From DATMYQ01 sp035560935 (GTDB taxonomy: Bacteria; Bacillota; Negativicutes; Sporomusales; Sporomusaceae): a DNA stretch of 7,495 nucleotides. The notes under the pieces are model-generated. The model did not search any database and had not been told where the DNA came from. It worked only from the letters and a program-made list of their open reading frames with translations. The DNA lies in NCBI GenBank assembly GCA_035560935.1, contig DATMYQ010000043.1, positions 1-7,495 of the forward strand, given 5' to 3'. Numbering within the stretch: the first letter of the stretch is position 1; each line of letters opens with the position of its first letter. Below are positions 1 to 6,738 of the stretch, in pieces. Both the position numbers and the translations under genes were made by a program.

Positions 1-29
1 ATCTTTTAGATTAAGGCAGGTGCGTTATT

Positions 30-632
30 TTGGATACCAACATGAAAGAAAAATACTTGGAGGTCGCCACCCGGTTATTCGCCAAGAAGGGATTTTCCAA
101 TGTCTCCCTGAGGGAACTGGCCGGCGCAGCCCGCGCCAACAGCGCTCTGATCTCTTACTATTTCGGCAACAAGGAAGGTTTGTACGGAGCAGTGATCGAG
201 GCCCAGTTCGCGCCAATACTGGAACTGCTCCAGCGCTTTGAAAACGCCAAAGCCAGCCCGACGGAAAAACTTCAGGCTTACGCCCAGGGAGTGATGACCA
301 TCCATCAGCGTCACCCTTTCGTATTGCAGTTTTTGCACAGCGAGCTGGCCAATCCCACCCCGTTTTTGAATTCCGTTATCGTGGACCGCGTCCGCCACGC
401 GCAAAAATTCCTGTACGCCACCATCTGTGAAGGTATCGCCTGCGGCCAGTTCCGGAACGACATCGATCCCCATTTTGCCGTGATCGCCATGGTGGGCATG
501 CTGAACTTTTATTTCCTGGCCCGCCCCATCACCCAAAACTTTCTTCCCGACCACGCCACTGAAGACTCGGATTTTATTCAGCAGGCCATGAAAATATTTT
601 TGCAGGGAATCAGGAGGGATGACCGTGAATAA
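30..632 (+). CDS. TetR/AcrR-family transcriptional regulator (CecR-like position)
   Basis: This is a 200-residue one-domain repressor of the TetR family and probably controls the exporter genes that follow. Residues about 6-52 form the canonical DNA-binding domain: a first helix (KEKYLEVATRLFAKKGF), then the helix-turn-helix with SLRELAGAARANSALISYYF and the closing motif GNKEGLY. The C-terminal part (about 60-200) is the variable ligand-binding and dimerisation region, and the sequence gives no ligand. The start is a TTG at 30, preceded by AAGGCAGG at 13-20 with 9-base spacing. An ATG at 42 in the same frame has no comparable ribosome site. The gene overlaps the next one, so the regulator is in the operon it likely controls. 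In E. coli the equivalent neighbour of ybhGFSR is CecR (YbiH), which affects cefoperazone and chloramphenicol sensitivity. That parallel is inferred from gene order. Only 29 bases lie upstream, so promoter and operator are outside the window. Confidence 0.9.
   Translation: MDTNMKEKYLEVATRLFAKKGFSNVSLRELAGAARANSALISYYFGNKEGLYGAVIEAQFAPILELLQRFENAKASPTEKLQAYAQGVMTIHQRHPFVLQFLHSELANPTPFLNSVIVDRVRHAQKFLYATICEGIACGQFRNDIDPHFAVIAMVGMLNFYFLARPITQNFLPDHATEDSDFIQQAMKIFLQGIRRDDRE
612..617 (+). promoter_or_regulatory. Ribosome binding site deciding the hlyD-type start
   Basis: AGGAGG lies inside the end of the tetR gene. It is only 1 base from the ATG at 619 but 7 bases from the in-frame GTG at 625. 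The spacing favours GTG 625 as the true start of the membrane fusion protein. Confidence 0.7.
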
Positions 633-1596
633 AAAACTCATCGCCGGAATTTTGCTCTTCCTCGTGTTGCTGGCCGCCGCCGCGTACAAGCTGTACATGC
701 AGCAGCCGTCCGGCATCACCGCCACCGGTACCGTGGAAGTCACCCGGGCGGATATTACCTCAAAAACCAGCGGTTATTTGAACGGCCTGTCCATCGTGGT
801 GGGCGACGCCGTTACCGCCGGCCAAACCATCGTCACTATTGACCGACCCGATGTCAAGGCCCAGCTGCTGCGAGACCAGTTAGCGCTGGATAAAGCCGTC
901 ACTCAGTTGCGGGATCTGGAAAAAGGCTCCCGCCCCCAGGAAATTGAACAGTCCGCCGCCGCCGCCCTGTCAGCCCAGGCGGTGTTCCAGCGCAACGCCG
1001 AAGACTATGATCGCTATCAGTTCCTGTTCGCCCAGGGCGCCATATCCCGGCAACAACTGGACAGTGCCAAAGCCTCCCGGGATACGTCCCGGGAAACCCT
1101 CACCGCCGCCCAGGCGGGTCTGAGCCTGCAGTCGGAAGGCAACCGTGAAGACGTCATCACCGCCCAGCGGCAGGAAGTGGAACGCAACCGGGCCATCGTC
1201 GCCGCCAGCCAATCCACGGTCAACGATACCGTGGTGGCCAGCCCCTTGTCGGGACTGGTGCTGACCAAGAATTATGAGAATGGCGAATACGTCAACGCCG
1301 GTTCCCCTATCGCCACCATCGGCGACATAACCGATTGCTGGGTAAAGATTTATCTCCCGTCCACCCAGTTGGGCCTGATTAAAATCGGCCAGCCCGCCAA
1401 AGTCCTTATTGACTCTTATCCCAACCGCAAATTTTCCGGAACCATCCGGGAAATCAGTCAAACGGCGGAGTATACTCCCCGCCAGAGCCTCTCGCAAAAC
1501 GAGCGGGCCAACATGGTATTCGCCGTGAAAATCCAGATCGCCAACAGCGACGGGATATTCAAGCCCGGCATGCCCGCCGACGTGGTCATCGAATAA
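625..1596 (+). CDS. HlyD/YbhG-family periplasmic adaptor (membrane fusion protein)
   Basis: This subunit links an inner-membrane ABC exporter to an outer-membrane channel. The chosen start (GTG 625, 323 residues) opens with two lysines and one hydrophobic anchor at about residues 5-20. The first biotinyl-lipoyl half-motif is at about 50-69 (GYLNGLSIVVGDAVTAGQTI). A long Gln/Ala-rich alpha-hairpin runs from about 78 to 195. The second lipoyl half follows (ASPLSGLVL at about 205-213, then GEYVNAGSPIATIGD), and a beta-barrel region completes the protein. Within the hairpin R130, L134 and S141 have the RxxxLxxxxxxS spacing of the RLS motif that adaptors use to dock on TolC-type channels. This implies a diderm host. 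No TolC gene is in the window. The stop overlaps the next start (TAATG), so translation is probably coupled. The ATG at 619 is the alternative start, adding two residues. Confidence 0.92.
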   Translation: MNKKLIAGILLFLVLLAAAAYKLYMQQPSGITATGTVEVTRADITSKTSGYLNGLSIVVGDAVTAGQTIVTIDRPDVKAQLLRDQLALDKAVTQLRDLEKGSRPQEIEQSAAAALSAQAVFQRNAEDYDRYQFLFAQGAISRQQLDSAKASRDTSRETLTAAQAGLSLQSEGNREDVITAQRQEVERNRAIVAASQSTVNDTVVASPLSGLVLTKNYENGEYVNAGSPIATIGDITDCWVKIYLPSTQLGLIKIGQPAKVLIDSYPNRKFSGTIREISQTAEYTPRQSLSQNERANMVFAVKIQIANSDGIFKPGMPADVVIE

Positions 1597-2510
1597 TGGC
1601 CGCCTGCATTCAGCTCGTTGAATTGAGCAAAAACTACGCGGCCCTGCGGGCCGTGGACCGTCTCTCCCTGGAAGTGAACAGCGGCGAAATTTTCGGTCTG
1701 GTCGGTCCCGACGGCGCGGGCAAAACTTCGGTGATCCGGATGATCACCGGCGTATTGGAACCTTCCGCCGGGCAAATCACCGTTCTCGGCGAAAATTCCC
1801 TGGAACGGATCAAATCGTCTTTAGGCTATGTACCGCAAAAATTCAGCCTGTACGGCGACCTGACCGTGTGGGAAAATATCCGTCTGCTGGGTTCTTTGTA
1901 CGGCGCTTCCCCAGCGCAAATTGAAACCGCCGCCACGGAAATCCTGACCTTCACCAATTTGCTGACGTTTAAAGACCGGCTGGCGGATAATCTGTCCGGC
2001 GGCATGAAACAAAAACTGGCGTTGGCCGCCGGACTGATGCACAAACCCAAAATCTTTTTTCTCGACGAACCTACCACCGGCGTGGACCCGGTATCCCGGC
2101 GGGAATTCTGGCAGATGCTTTATGGCCTGAACAAGGAAGGCATGACCATTTTCGTATCCACCCCCTATATGGACGAAGCCGAATTATGCAGCCGCATCGC
2201 CTTTTTGCACAACGGTCATTTAGTGGCCTGCTCCAGCCCCGCGGAATTAAAAGCGAACTATCCGTACCGGTTATTAGAGCTAAAATCCGTCGGCAAAGAC
2301 CTCCGGCAGCACCTGGCCTGCGAAGAGGTCCATGACATCAATTCCTTCGGCGACACCTACCACCTAGCCGTCACCCAGCCGGAAGCGGCGGCGCTGGCCG
2401 TCCGGTCCGCCCTGGCCGACGCCGGCGTTCCGATTCTCAGCTTGCAGGAAATTCCACCCACTCTGGAAGACGTATTTGTGGCGCTGGCAGAGGAAGGTGA
2501 TAAAACATGA
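1596..2510 (+). CDS. ABC transporter ATP-binding protein, YbhF N-terminal-half type
   Basis: This 304-residue cytoplasmic ATPase is predicted to power the export complex. It has a Walker A motif at residues 37-44 (GPDGAGKT), Q-loop glutamine Q81 (YVPQKFSLYGDLTVWEN), signature LSGGMKQ at 133-139 and Walker B IFFLDEP at 153-159, followed by a D-loop (TTGVD). The switch position, normally histidine in STH(Y/F)MDEAE, is proline here (P190, codon CCC), although the flanking STxYMDEAE is intact. As I remember E. coli YbhF, its N-terminal half also has GPDGAGKT and a non-histidine at this place, so this is probably a family trait and not decay. The C-terminal tail (LEDVFVALAEE) is typical of drug and Nod-type exporters. 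The start overlaps the adaptor stop by one base, and the gene end overlaps the next ATPase by ATGA. It likely pairs with that ATPase as a heterodimer. Confidence 0.93.
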   Translation: MAACIQLVELSKNYAALRAVDRLSLEVNSGEIFGLVGPDGAGKTSVIRMITGVLEPSAGQITVLGENSLERIKSSLGYVPQKFSLYGDLTVWENIRLLGSLYGASPAQIETAATEILTFTNLLTFKDRLADNLSGGMKQKLALAAGLMHKPKIFFLDEPTTGVDPVSRREFWQMLYGLNKEGMTIFVSTPYMDEAELCSRIAFLHNGHLVACSSPAELKANYPYRLLELKSVGKDLRQHLACEEVHDINSFGDTYHLAVTQPEAAALAVRSALADAGVPILSLQEIPPTLEDVFVALAEEGDKT

Positions 2511-3433
2511 CCGCCGAAACAACCGGAACTCTGGCGGTGGAAACCCTCGGCCTGACAAAACAGTTCGGCGCTTTTACCGCGGTGGACGCCATCAGCCTGC
2601 AAATCAAACCCGGCAGCATTTATGGTTTTCTCGGACCCAACGGCTCGGGGAAATCCACCACCATCCGCATGCTTTGCGGCATACTGGCCCCCACCGCCGG
2701 CTCGGGAAAAATCCTGGGGCATGACATTATCGCCGAGAGCGAACGGATCAAAGCCTCTATCGGCTACATGTCCCAAAAATTCAGCCTGTATGACGACCTC
2801 ACCGTCGAAGAAAATCTGAATTTTTACGCCGGCATGTACAGCCTGTCCGGCGCGGCCAAACAGGCTCGCATCGAAGTCATGCTGCAAATGGCCGGCCTGG
2901 AGCACCGCCGCCGGGAACTCACCAGCAATCTGTCCGGCGGCTGGAAGCAGCGGCTGGCGCTGGGCTGCTCCATCCTCCACAACCCCCGCATATTATTTTT
3001 GGACGAACCCACCGGCGGAGTGGACCCCAAATCCCGCCGCCTGTTCTGGGATATCATCTATAATCTGGCCGCAACAGGAACCACCATCATGGTCACCACC
3101 CACTTCATGGACGAAGCCGAACACTGCGACGAAATCGGCTTTATTTTCGAAGGGCGGCTGATCGCCTCCGGCGCTCCGGCGTATTTAAAGGAAGCCATCC
3201 CCGGCGTTCTGCTGCGCCTGCCGGACCCGGACCCCATGGCGCGGCTGTCGGCTTTGCTCCAGGGCCCGATTCCCCTGCTGGACGCCTACGTTCACGGGGC
3301 CGGCCTCCATTTGCTGATCCGGCCGGAGCATGTGGAGAATTTTGCCGGCACGGATTACACCCGCATTACGCCTTCACTGGAAGACGTTTTTGTCCACTAT
3401 GTAAAAAGCCGCCGGGAAGAACACACTTCCTGA
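2507..3433 (+). CDS. ABC transporter ATP-binding protein, YbhF C-terminal-half type
   Basis: This second, complete ATPase has 308 residues: Walker A at 43-51 (GPNGSGKST), Q-loop Q90 in SQKFSLYDDLTVEEN, signature LSGGWKQRLALG at 142-153, Walker B ILFLDEP at 162-168, D-loop GGVD, and the switch histidine H199 in TTHFMDEAEHCD. All catalytic positions are consensus, unlike the preceding ATPase. The two genes together reproduce the two halves of E. coli YbhF, here encoded separately with a 4-base overlap (ATG 2507 over TGA 2508-2510). The ribosome site GGAAGG at 2492-2497 lies in the upstream gene. The expected assembly is one degenerate and one consensus nucleotide-binding subunit working with the downstream permease. 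The substrate cannot be read from the sequence. Efflux of drugs or other hydrophobic compounds is the usual role of the family. Confidence 0.94.
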   Translation: MTAETTGTLAVETLGLTKQFGAFTAVDAISLQIKPGSIYGFLGPNGSGKSTTIRMLCGILAPTAGSGKILGHDIIAESERIKASIGYMSQKFSLYDDLTVEENLNFYAGMYSLSGAAKQARIEVMLQMAGLEHRRRELTSNLSGGWKQRLALGCSILHNPRILFLDEPTGGVDPKSRRLFWDIIYNLAATGTTIMVTTHFMDEAEHCDEIGFIFEGRLIASGAPAYLKEAIPGVLLRLPDPDPMARLSALLQGPIPLLDAYVHGAGLHLLIRPEHVENFAGTDYTRITPSLEDVFVHYVKSRREEHTS

Positions 3434-3452
3434 CGGGAAAGGGGAACCGCTT

Positions 3453-4583
3453 ATGATTCGCTTGCGAGCGCTGCTGATTAAAGAATTTATCCAGATGAAA
3501 CGGGACCGGCTGACCTTCGGGATGATGGTCATGCTGCCCATCGTTCAGCTACTGGTGTTCGGCTTCGCCATCAACACCGACGTGAAACACCTGCCTACCA
3601 TCGTTTTTGACCAGTCGCTGCAACAGGAAAGCCGCGACCTGCTTGCCTCGCTGAACGCCAGCGGCTACTTTGACTTTGACTATACCGGCCACAGTTTCCG
3701 GGAGGTTACCGAGCATATCGAACAGGGCAAAGCCAAAGTAGGCATTATCATTCCTCCCGACTTCACCGAAAACATCAAGCATGGCCGCACTGCCGCCGTG
3801 CAGGTGATCGTAGACGCTTCCGACTCCATGGCCGCCTCCTCCGCCATCAGCACCGCCCAGATGGTTGGCCAGATGAAGTCTCAGGAAATTTTGGTCCAAC
3901 GCATGCAGATGCAAGGAACCCTGGGAAAGCAAATTTCCTCGCCCTACGACATCCGCATCCGCCCCTGGTATAATCCTGATTTCATCACGGCCTTCTACAT
4001 GGTGCCGGGAATTTTAGGGATCATTCTCACGATGACTATGGTAATGATCACCTCCATGGCCATTGTGCGGGAACGGGAACGGGGCACGCTGGAACAGTTG
4101 ATCGTCACGCCGATGAAATCCTACGAACTGATGCTGGGTAAAATCATCCCCTACATTTTCGTGGGCTTCGTCCAGGCCACCCTGGCGCTGCTGGTGGGCA
4201 TCATCGTCTTCGCCATGCCGCTCCGGGGCAGCATCCTGCTCCTGTACGCGCTGACAACCCTGTTTATTGTGGCCTCGCTGTCGCTGGGAATCCTAATCTC
4301 CAATTTTTCCAAGACGCAGATGCAGGCCATGCAGCTTTCCTTTTTCATCTTTATGCCCAGCGTACTCCTCTCCGGCTTTATGTTTCCCCGGGACGCCATG
4401 CCCGTGTTTTTTAAATCCCTGGGCTATCTGCTGCCGCTGACCTTTTACCTGGAAATCATGCGGGGCATTGTTCTAAAAGGAATCGGGCTGCACTATCTCT
4501 GGTCCCAGGTGCTGGCGCTGTCCGCCTTTATTTTGGTGACATTATCCATCAGCATTATTAAGTTTCAGAAAAAGCTGAGTTGA
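3453..4583 (+). CDS. ABC-2 type permease (YbhS/YbhR-like)
   Basis: This is the membrane channel subunit of the exporter (376 residues). The topology is that of long ABC-2 permeases: an N-terminal amphipathic segment (IKEFIQMKRDR), TM1 at about 21-41, a large extracytoplasmic domain at about 42-175, then TM2 178-203, TM3 230-254, TM4 259-283, TM5 292-311 and TM6 347-369. The cytoplasmic loop after TM2 holds the diagnostic RERERGTLEQLIVTP (206-220), where the ATPases couple. The large external domain with a DxSDS-like segment (VDASDSMAASSAIS) is also typical of YbhS/YbhR. A good ribosome site (AAAGGGG, 3438-3444) precedes the ATG by 8 bases, and the gap to the ATPase is 19 bases. E. coli has two permeases in this operon, but here the operon ends after one, so a homodimeric channel served by two different ATPases is the simplest reading. 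Confidence 0.93.
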   Translation: MIRLRALLIKEFIQMKRDRLTFGMMVMLPIVQLLVFGFAINTDVKHLPTIVFDQSLQQESRDLLASLNASGYFDFDYTGHSFREVTEHIEQGKAKVGIIIPPDFTENIKHGRTAAVQVIVDASDSMAASSAISTAQMVGQMKSQEILVQRMQMQGTLGKQISSPYDIRIRPWYNPDFITAFYMVPGILGIILTMTMVMITSMAIVRERERGTLEQLIVTPMKSYELMLGKIIPYIFVGFVQATLALLVGIIVFAMPLRGSILLLYALTTLFIVASLSLGILISNFSKTQMQAMQLSFFIFMPSVLLSGFMFPRDAMPVFFKSLGYLLPLTFYLEIMRGIVLKGIGLHYLWSQVLALSAFILVTLSISIIKFQKKLS

Positions 4584-4603
4584 ACAAACTACTGGATATA
4601 TAA

Positions 4604-4648
4604 GCAGCCTACAGAGCAGGATTGGAATCATCCCGCCCTATAGGCTGC
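4604..4648. terminator. Two-part hairpin in the convergent intergenic gap
   Basis: GCAGCCTA at 4604-4611 pairs perfectly with TAGGCTGC at 4641-4648. Inside it GGAT (4619-4622) pairs with ATCC (4630-4633), flanked by a further GC/GC pair. It sits between the converging permease and DUF2000 genes. On the - strand it is followed by TTATATAT, on the + strand by GC-rich bases without a T run. It therefore looks more like a weak terminator for the leftward operon. The rest of 4584-4731 holds no gene that I can support. Confidence 0.4.
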
Positions 4649-4731
4649 CCCGCTGCGTTGATTCGTTTAACACGATTCATACTGTTCATGGATCGCATAC
4701 CATGCCGCAGTCGCAAAACCTTCCATTAATT

Positions 4732-5139
4732 TTATGCATGCAAGCTGAGCCCTTTGGTCAAGCGGTCAACATGATTTTTTTTACCGACCATCCCGATACC
4801 AGCCAAATTAAGGTCGCCGGTATCAAACTCGGCGAGCTTCGCCCGATTATCCACGTCATTGTATGTATTGAACAGCTCTTCGGTATAGATTGCCATAGTT
4901 ACTTCTTTACTCAGCGCTTTCCGCAGTAATTCTTTCAATTGTTCGCCGGTTGCAGAGTATATCATGATTGGTTGTTGCGACATCGGCAGATACGTATTGC
5001 CGGCGCCGTCCACGTACGGTTCGCCGAGTATATCCTGCCGTCCGCCGATTCCACTCATGATAAACGCCGTTACATTAAGCTTCTGCCACACTAAAAGATC
5101 TTCCCGCAATATGGCCGCAATTTTATTGTCAAACCGCAT
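4732..5139 (-). CDS. DUF2000 family protein
   Basis: I recognise this as a DUF2000 protein (about 135 residues, the usual family length). The chemical function is not established. From memory the fold is related to peptidyl-tRNA hydrolase 2. The start chosen is the internal ATG giving MRFDNKIAAILREDLLVWQKLNV, because family members begin this way and GGAAGGGGGGAG lies directly upstream. An upstream ATG at 5190 would add 17 residues without family resemblance, although it has its own weaker site (AGGTG). Family features are the N-terminal LVWQKLNVTAFIMSGI segment, the central LGEPYVDGAGNTYLPMSQQPIMIY, an ATGEQLKELLRKA helix and the C-terminal LAGIGMVGKKNHVDRLTKGL. No membrane segment or signal is seen. 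It is the last gene of the lysE-araC operon, which suggests it acts on or binds the same small metabolite. That is only an inference. Confidence 0.85.
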   Translation of the reverse strand: MRFDNKIAAILREDLLVWQKLNVTAFIMSGIGGRQDILGEPYVDGAGNTYLPMSQQPIMIYSATGEQLKELLRKALSKEVTMAIYTEELFNTYNDVDNRAKLAEFDTGDLNLAGIGMVGKKNHVDRLTKGLSLHA

Positions 5140-5143
5140 TAGG

Positions 5144-5151
5144 CTCCCCCC
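5144..5151 (-). promoter_or_regulatory. Strong ribosome binding site favouring the shorter DUF2000 start
   Basis: Read on the - strand, GGGGGGAG stands 4 bases before the ATG at 5139. It is much stronger than the AGGTG that overlaps the araC stop before the ATG at 5190. It is the main sequence evidence for the shorter protein. Confidence 0.6.
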
Positions 5152-5197
5152 TTCCATAAACTCATCAGCCGTCCGGCTGTTCTTTTCCATTAGACAC

Positions 5198-5974
5198 CTA
5201 ATTTACACGTGATTTATATTCAAACGCTGTTATTCCATAAATTCTCTTAAAGTGCTTATTTAAGTGAGATAAATCAACAAAGCCGCATTCTGCTACCGCC
5301 GAATAAATATCTTTGTTTTTTTCCAGCAGCTGCTTAACACGATTTACCTTGCAAAATATAAAATATTGATAGGGTGAAATTCCGGTATACGCTTTAAACA
5401 GGCGGATAAATTGAAACTTTGACAAAGAAATTTCTTTGCATATTTCTTCAAGGCTTATTACCTCTTCTAATTTTGAATAAATCATTTCCTTGGCTTTGAT
5501 GATCAGCTTGTTATCTCTTTTATAATCGGTAAGGATATTAGCCGGATTAAAGTTGTCGACCAGGGACAGCAGCAGTTCACTGCACAAGGATTCCTCTTCT
5601 CCACGCTGAATTGCGCTTGAAAGATTTAAGATACTATTCTTAAGCGGCTGATTATAGACAATCGGAGAAGCAAACCGAACCATATCTTTTTTGCCGAGTA
5701 TGTCCAAAAACAGCCTCGGCTCAATATATAACATCACATACTCAAGGCCCGAACTATCATGCGCCCTACCGTCATGTATCTGTTCCGGATTAAAGAGCAT
5801 AACCCCATTCTCATACGACGCATGGAAGCTGCCGTCTAAATTGTACTCTTGAATGCCGCGCAGCGTTACTCCTAATGCGTATTCCTCATGACAATGCTTC
5901 TTATATGCGAAATCGGTAAAACTGGCTGACAACGCAGTGACATCTGATGATTTTTTATATACAAATCTCTGCAT
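5198..5974 (-). CDS. AraC-family transcriptional regulator
   Basis: This 258-residue regulator has the standard two-domain AraC layout. The N-terminal cupin-like sensor (about 20-90) contains KKHCHEEYALGVTLRGIQEY and the downstream NPEQIHDGRAHDSSGLEYVMLYIEP, typical of effector-binding AraC proteins. The C-terminal DNA-binding domain spans about 160-258. Its first helix-turn-helix is SLEEICKEISLSKFQFIRLFK (about 174-194), followed by the linker GISPYQYF. The second is IYSAVAECGFVDLSHLNKHFKR (about 223-244), and the domain ends in the family motif YGITAFEYK. It lies 6 bases after lysE and just before DUF2000, all on one strand, so it probably autoregulates and controls the exporter in response to the exported compound. 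The ribosome site GGGAG sits about 10 bases before the ATG, inside the lysE end. The gene is AT-rich compared with the exporter operon to its left. Confidence 0.93.
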   Translation of the reverse strand: MQRFVYKKSSDVTALSASFTDFAYKKHCHEEYALGVTLRGIQEYNLDGSFHASYENGVMLFNPEQIHDGRAHDSSGLEYVMLYIEPRLFLDILGKKDMVRFASPIVYNQPLKNSILNLSSAIQRGEEESLCSELLLSLVDNFNPANILTDYKRDNKLIIKAKEMIYSKLEEVISLEEICKEISLSKFQFIRLFKAYTGISPYQYFIFCKVNRVKQLLEKNKDIYSAVAECGFVDLSHLNKHFKRIYGITAFEYKSRVN

Positions 5975-5980
5975 ATCCCG

Positions 5981-6577
5981 TCATCTCCCAATAAGCTCTA
6001 GCAATCCTGAGCCTAGTATAGCAGAATATACGAGAAAAAGTGACATACTTACATTAACCAATTTTTGATACTTCATTAATATTTGCTTGAAAATAGCGCC
6101 AAAAAGCACCCAAGTGACAAAGGCTAAAAAGCCAATAGCAGTAATAGCCGCAACAAAGATTGTCAATATCCGGGGGTCAGTGTAGTATGGCATAACAAAA
6201 CCGGGGATTACCGTCATTGTAAACAACACCACCTTGGGATTTACAAACTGCATGATAAATCCCGACCGGAACGTCGCCGTTTCCCTTTCCGTTGCGCCTG
6301 CTGTATCCATTTTGTATATCTGATACGCCAAATACAAAATATAAAGGCTTCCTATGACTTGCATTACAAGCAATATTTTCGGTATTACAGCCACAAGCAT
6401 GGTATTTAGCAGGGCGGAGACGGCAAGCAAAGCTCCAAAGGCAATGGTCGCTCCATACGAGTATTCCATCGCTTTTTTTATACCATGCCCCTGCACGGTA
6501 GACAATATAACAATATTGGTAGGACCCGGGGTAAAGGTTACAATAACGCAGTATATAAAAAAAGATGTAATGTTCAT
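5981..6577 (-). CDS. LysE/RhtB-family exporter
   Basis: This is an inner-membrane exporter of 198 residues, the normal length for LysE/RhtB proteins, which expel amino acids or related small metabolites. The N-terminus has the family motif TPGPTN (residues 16-21; often TPGPNN or TPGPDN) inside the first membrane helix, followed by the GHGIKKAMEYSYGATIAFG segment that corresponds to the conserved Gly-rich G(R)xxGxxxxxGxxxG stretch. Residues 106-119 (GFIMQFVNPKVVLF) hold the family's conserved NPK signature. Six hydrophobic segments are visible at about 5-25, 40-63, 66-88, 112-133, 137-160 and 172-195. Its start is well supported: AAGGAG (6586-6591) lies 8 bases from the ATG. It is the first gene of the leftward operon, with the AraC regulator behind it. 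The substrate cannot be named from the sequence. Confidence 0.93.
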   Translation of the reverse strand: MNITSFFIYCVIVTFTPGPTNIVILSTVQGHGIKKAMEYSYGATIAFGALLAVSALLNTMLVAVIPKILLVMQVIGSLYILYLAYQIYKMDTAGATERETATFRSGFIMQFVNPKVVLFTMTVIPGFVMPYYTDPRILTIFVAAITAIGFLAFVTWVLFGAIFKQILMKYQKLVNVSMSLFLVYSAILGSGLLELIGR

Positions 6578-6608
6578 GATATCAGCTCCTTGGCCGTTAA
6601 TATCATAA

Positions 6609-6614
6609 ATTATA
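6609..6614 (-). promoter_or_regulatory. -10 box of the lysE-araC-DUF2000 operon
   Basis: On the - strand a perfect TATAAT lies 31 bases before the lysE ATG. No good -35 is visible at 16-18 bases, where the sequence falls in the arm of the adjacent hairpin. The missing -35 would suit a promoter that needs an activator such as the AraC protein of the operon. That activator role is an inference. Confidence 0.45.
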
Positions 6615-6621
6615 CATCAAG

Positions 6622-6659
6622 AAAAACCGCTGCTTATAGTATATTATTGCAGGGTTTTT
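6622..6659. terminator. Bidirectional terminator hairpin left of the CRISPR array
   Basis: AAAAACC (6622-6628) pairs with GGTTTTT (6653-6659), and CTGC (6630-6633) pairs with GCAG (6649-6652), with one bulged G. The loop is 15 bases. T runs follow on both strands. Its position between the array (leftward transcription) and the lysE promoter makes it the likely stop for pre-crRNA. A weaker candidate is nearer the array: CGAT/ATCG (6690-6693, 6703-6706) followed on the - strand by seven Ts (6689-6683). Next to it is a small hairpin GCGAA/TTCGC at 6706-6719. Nothing else is seen in 6660-6738. Confidence 0.55.
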
Positions 6660-6738
6660 TATTCATCCTGTACCATCGGAGCAAAAAAACGATCAAGGCA
6701 GCATCGCGAAATCCTTCGCACTCTATATAGCGTTACCA

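Noticed and set aside
2357..2980. 207-residue open frame on the - strand over the two ATPase genes
   Set aside because: It is a shadow of GC-rich coding sequence. The + strand frames carry full ABC motifs, and this one has no recognisable domain. The - strand frames at 75-743 and 970-1497 are rejected for the same reason.
4702..4929. 75-residue + strand open frame in the DUF2000 gene
   Set aside because: It lies mostly antisense to the recognisable DUF2000 protein and has no ribosome site or family resemblance.
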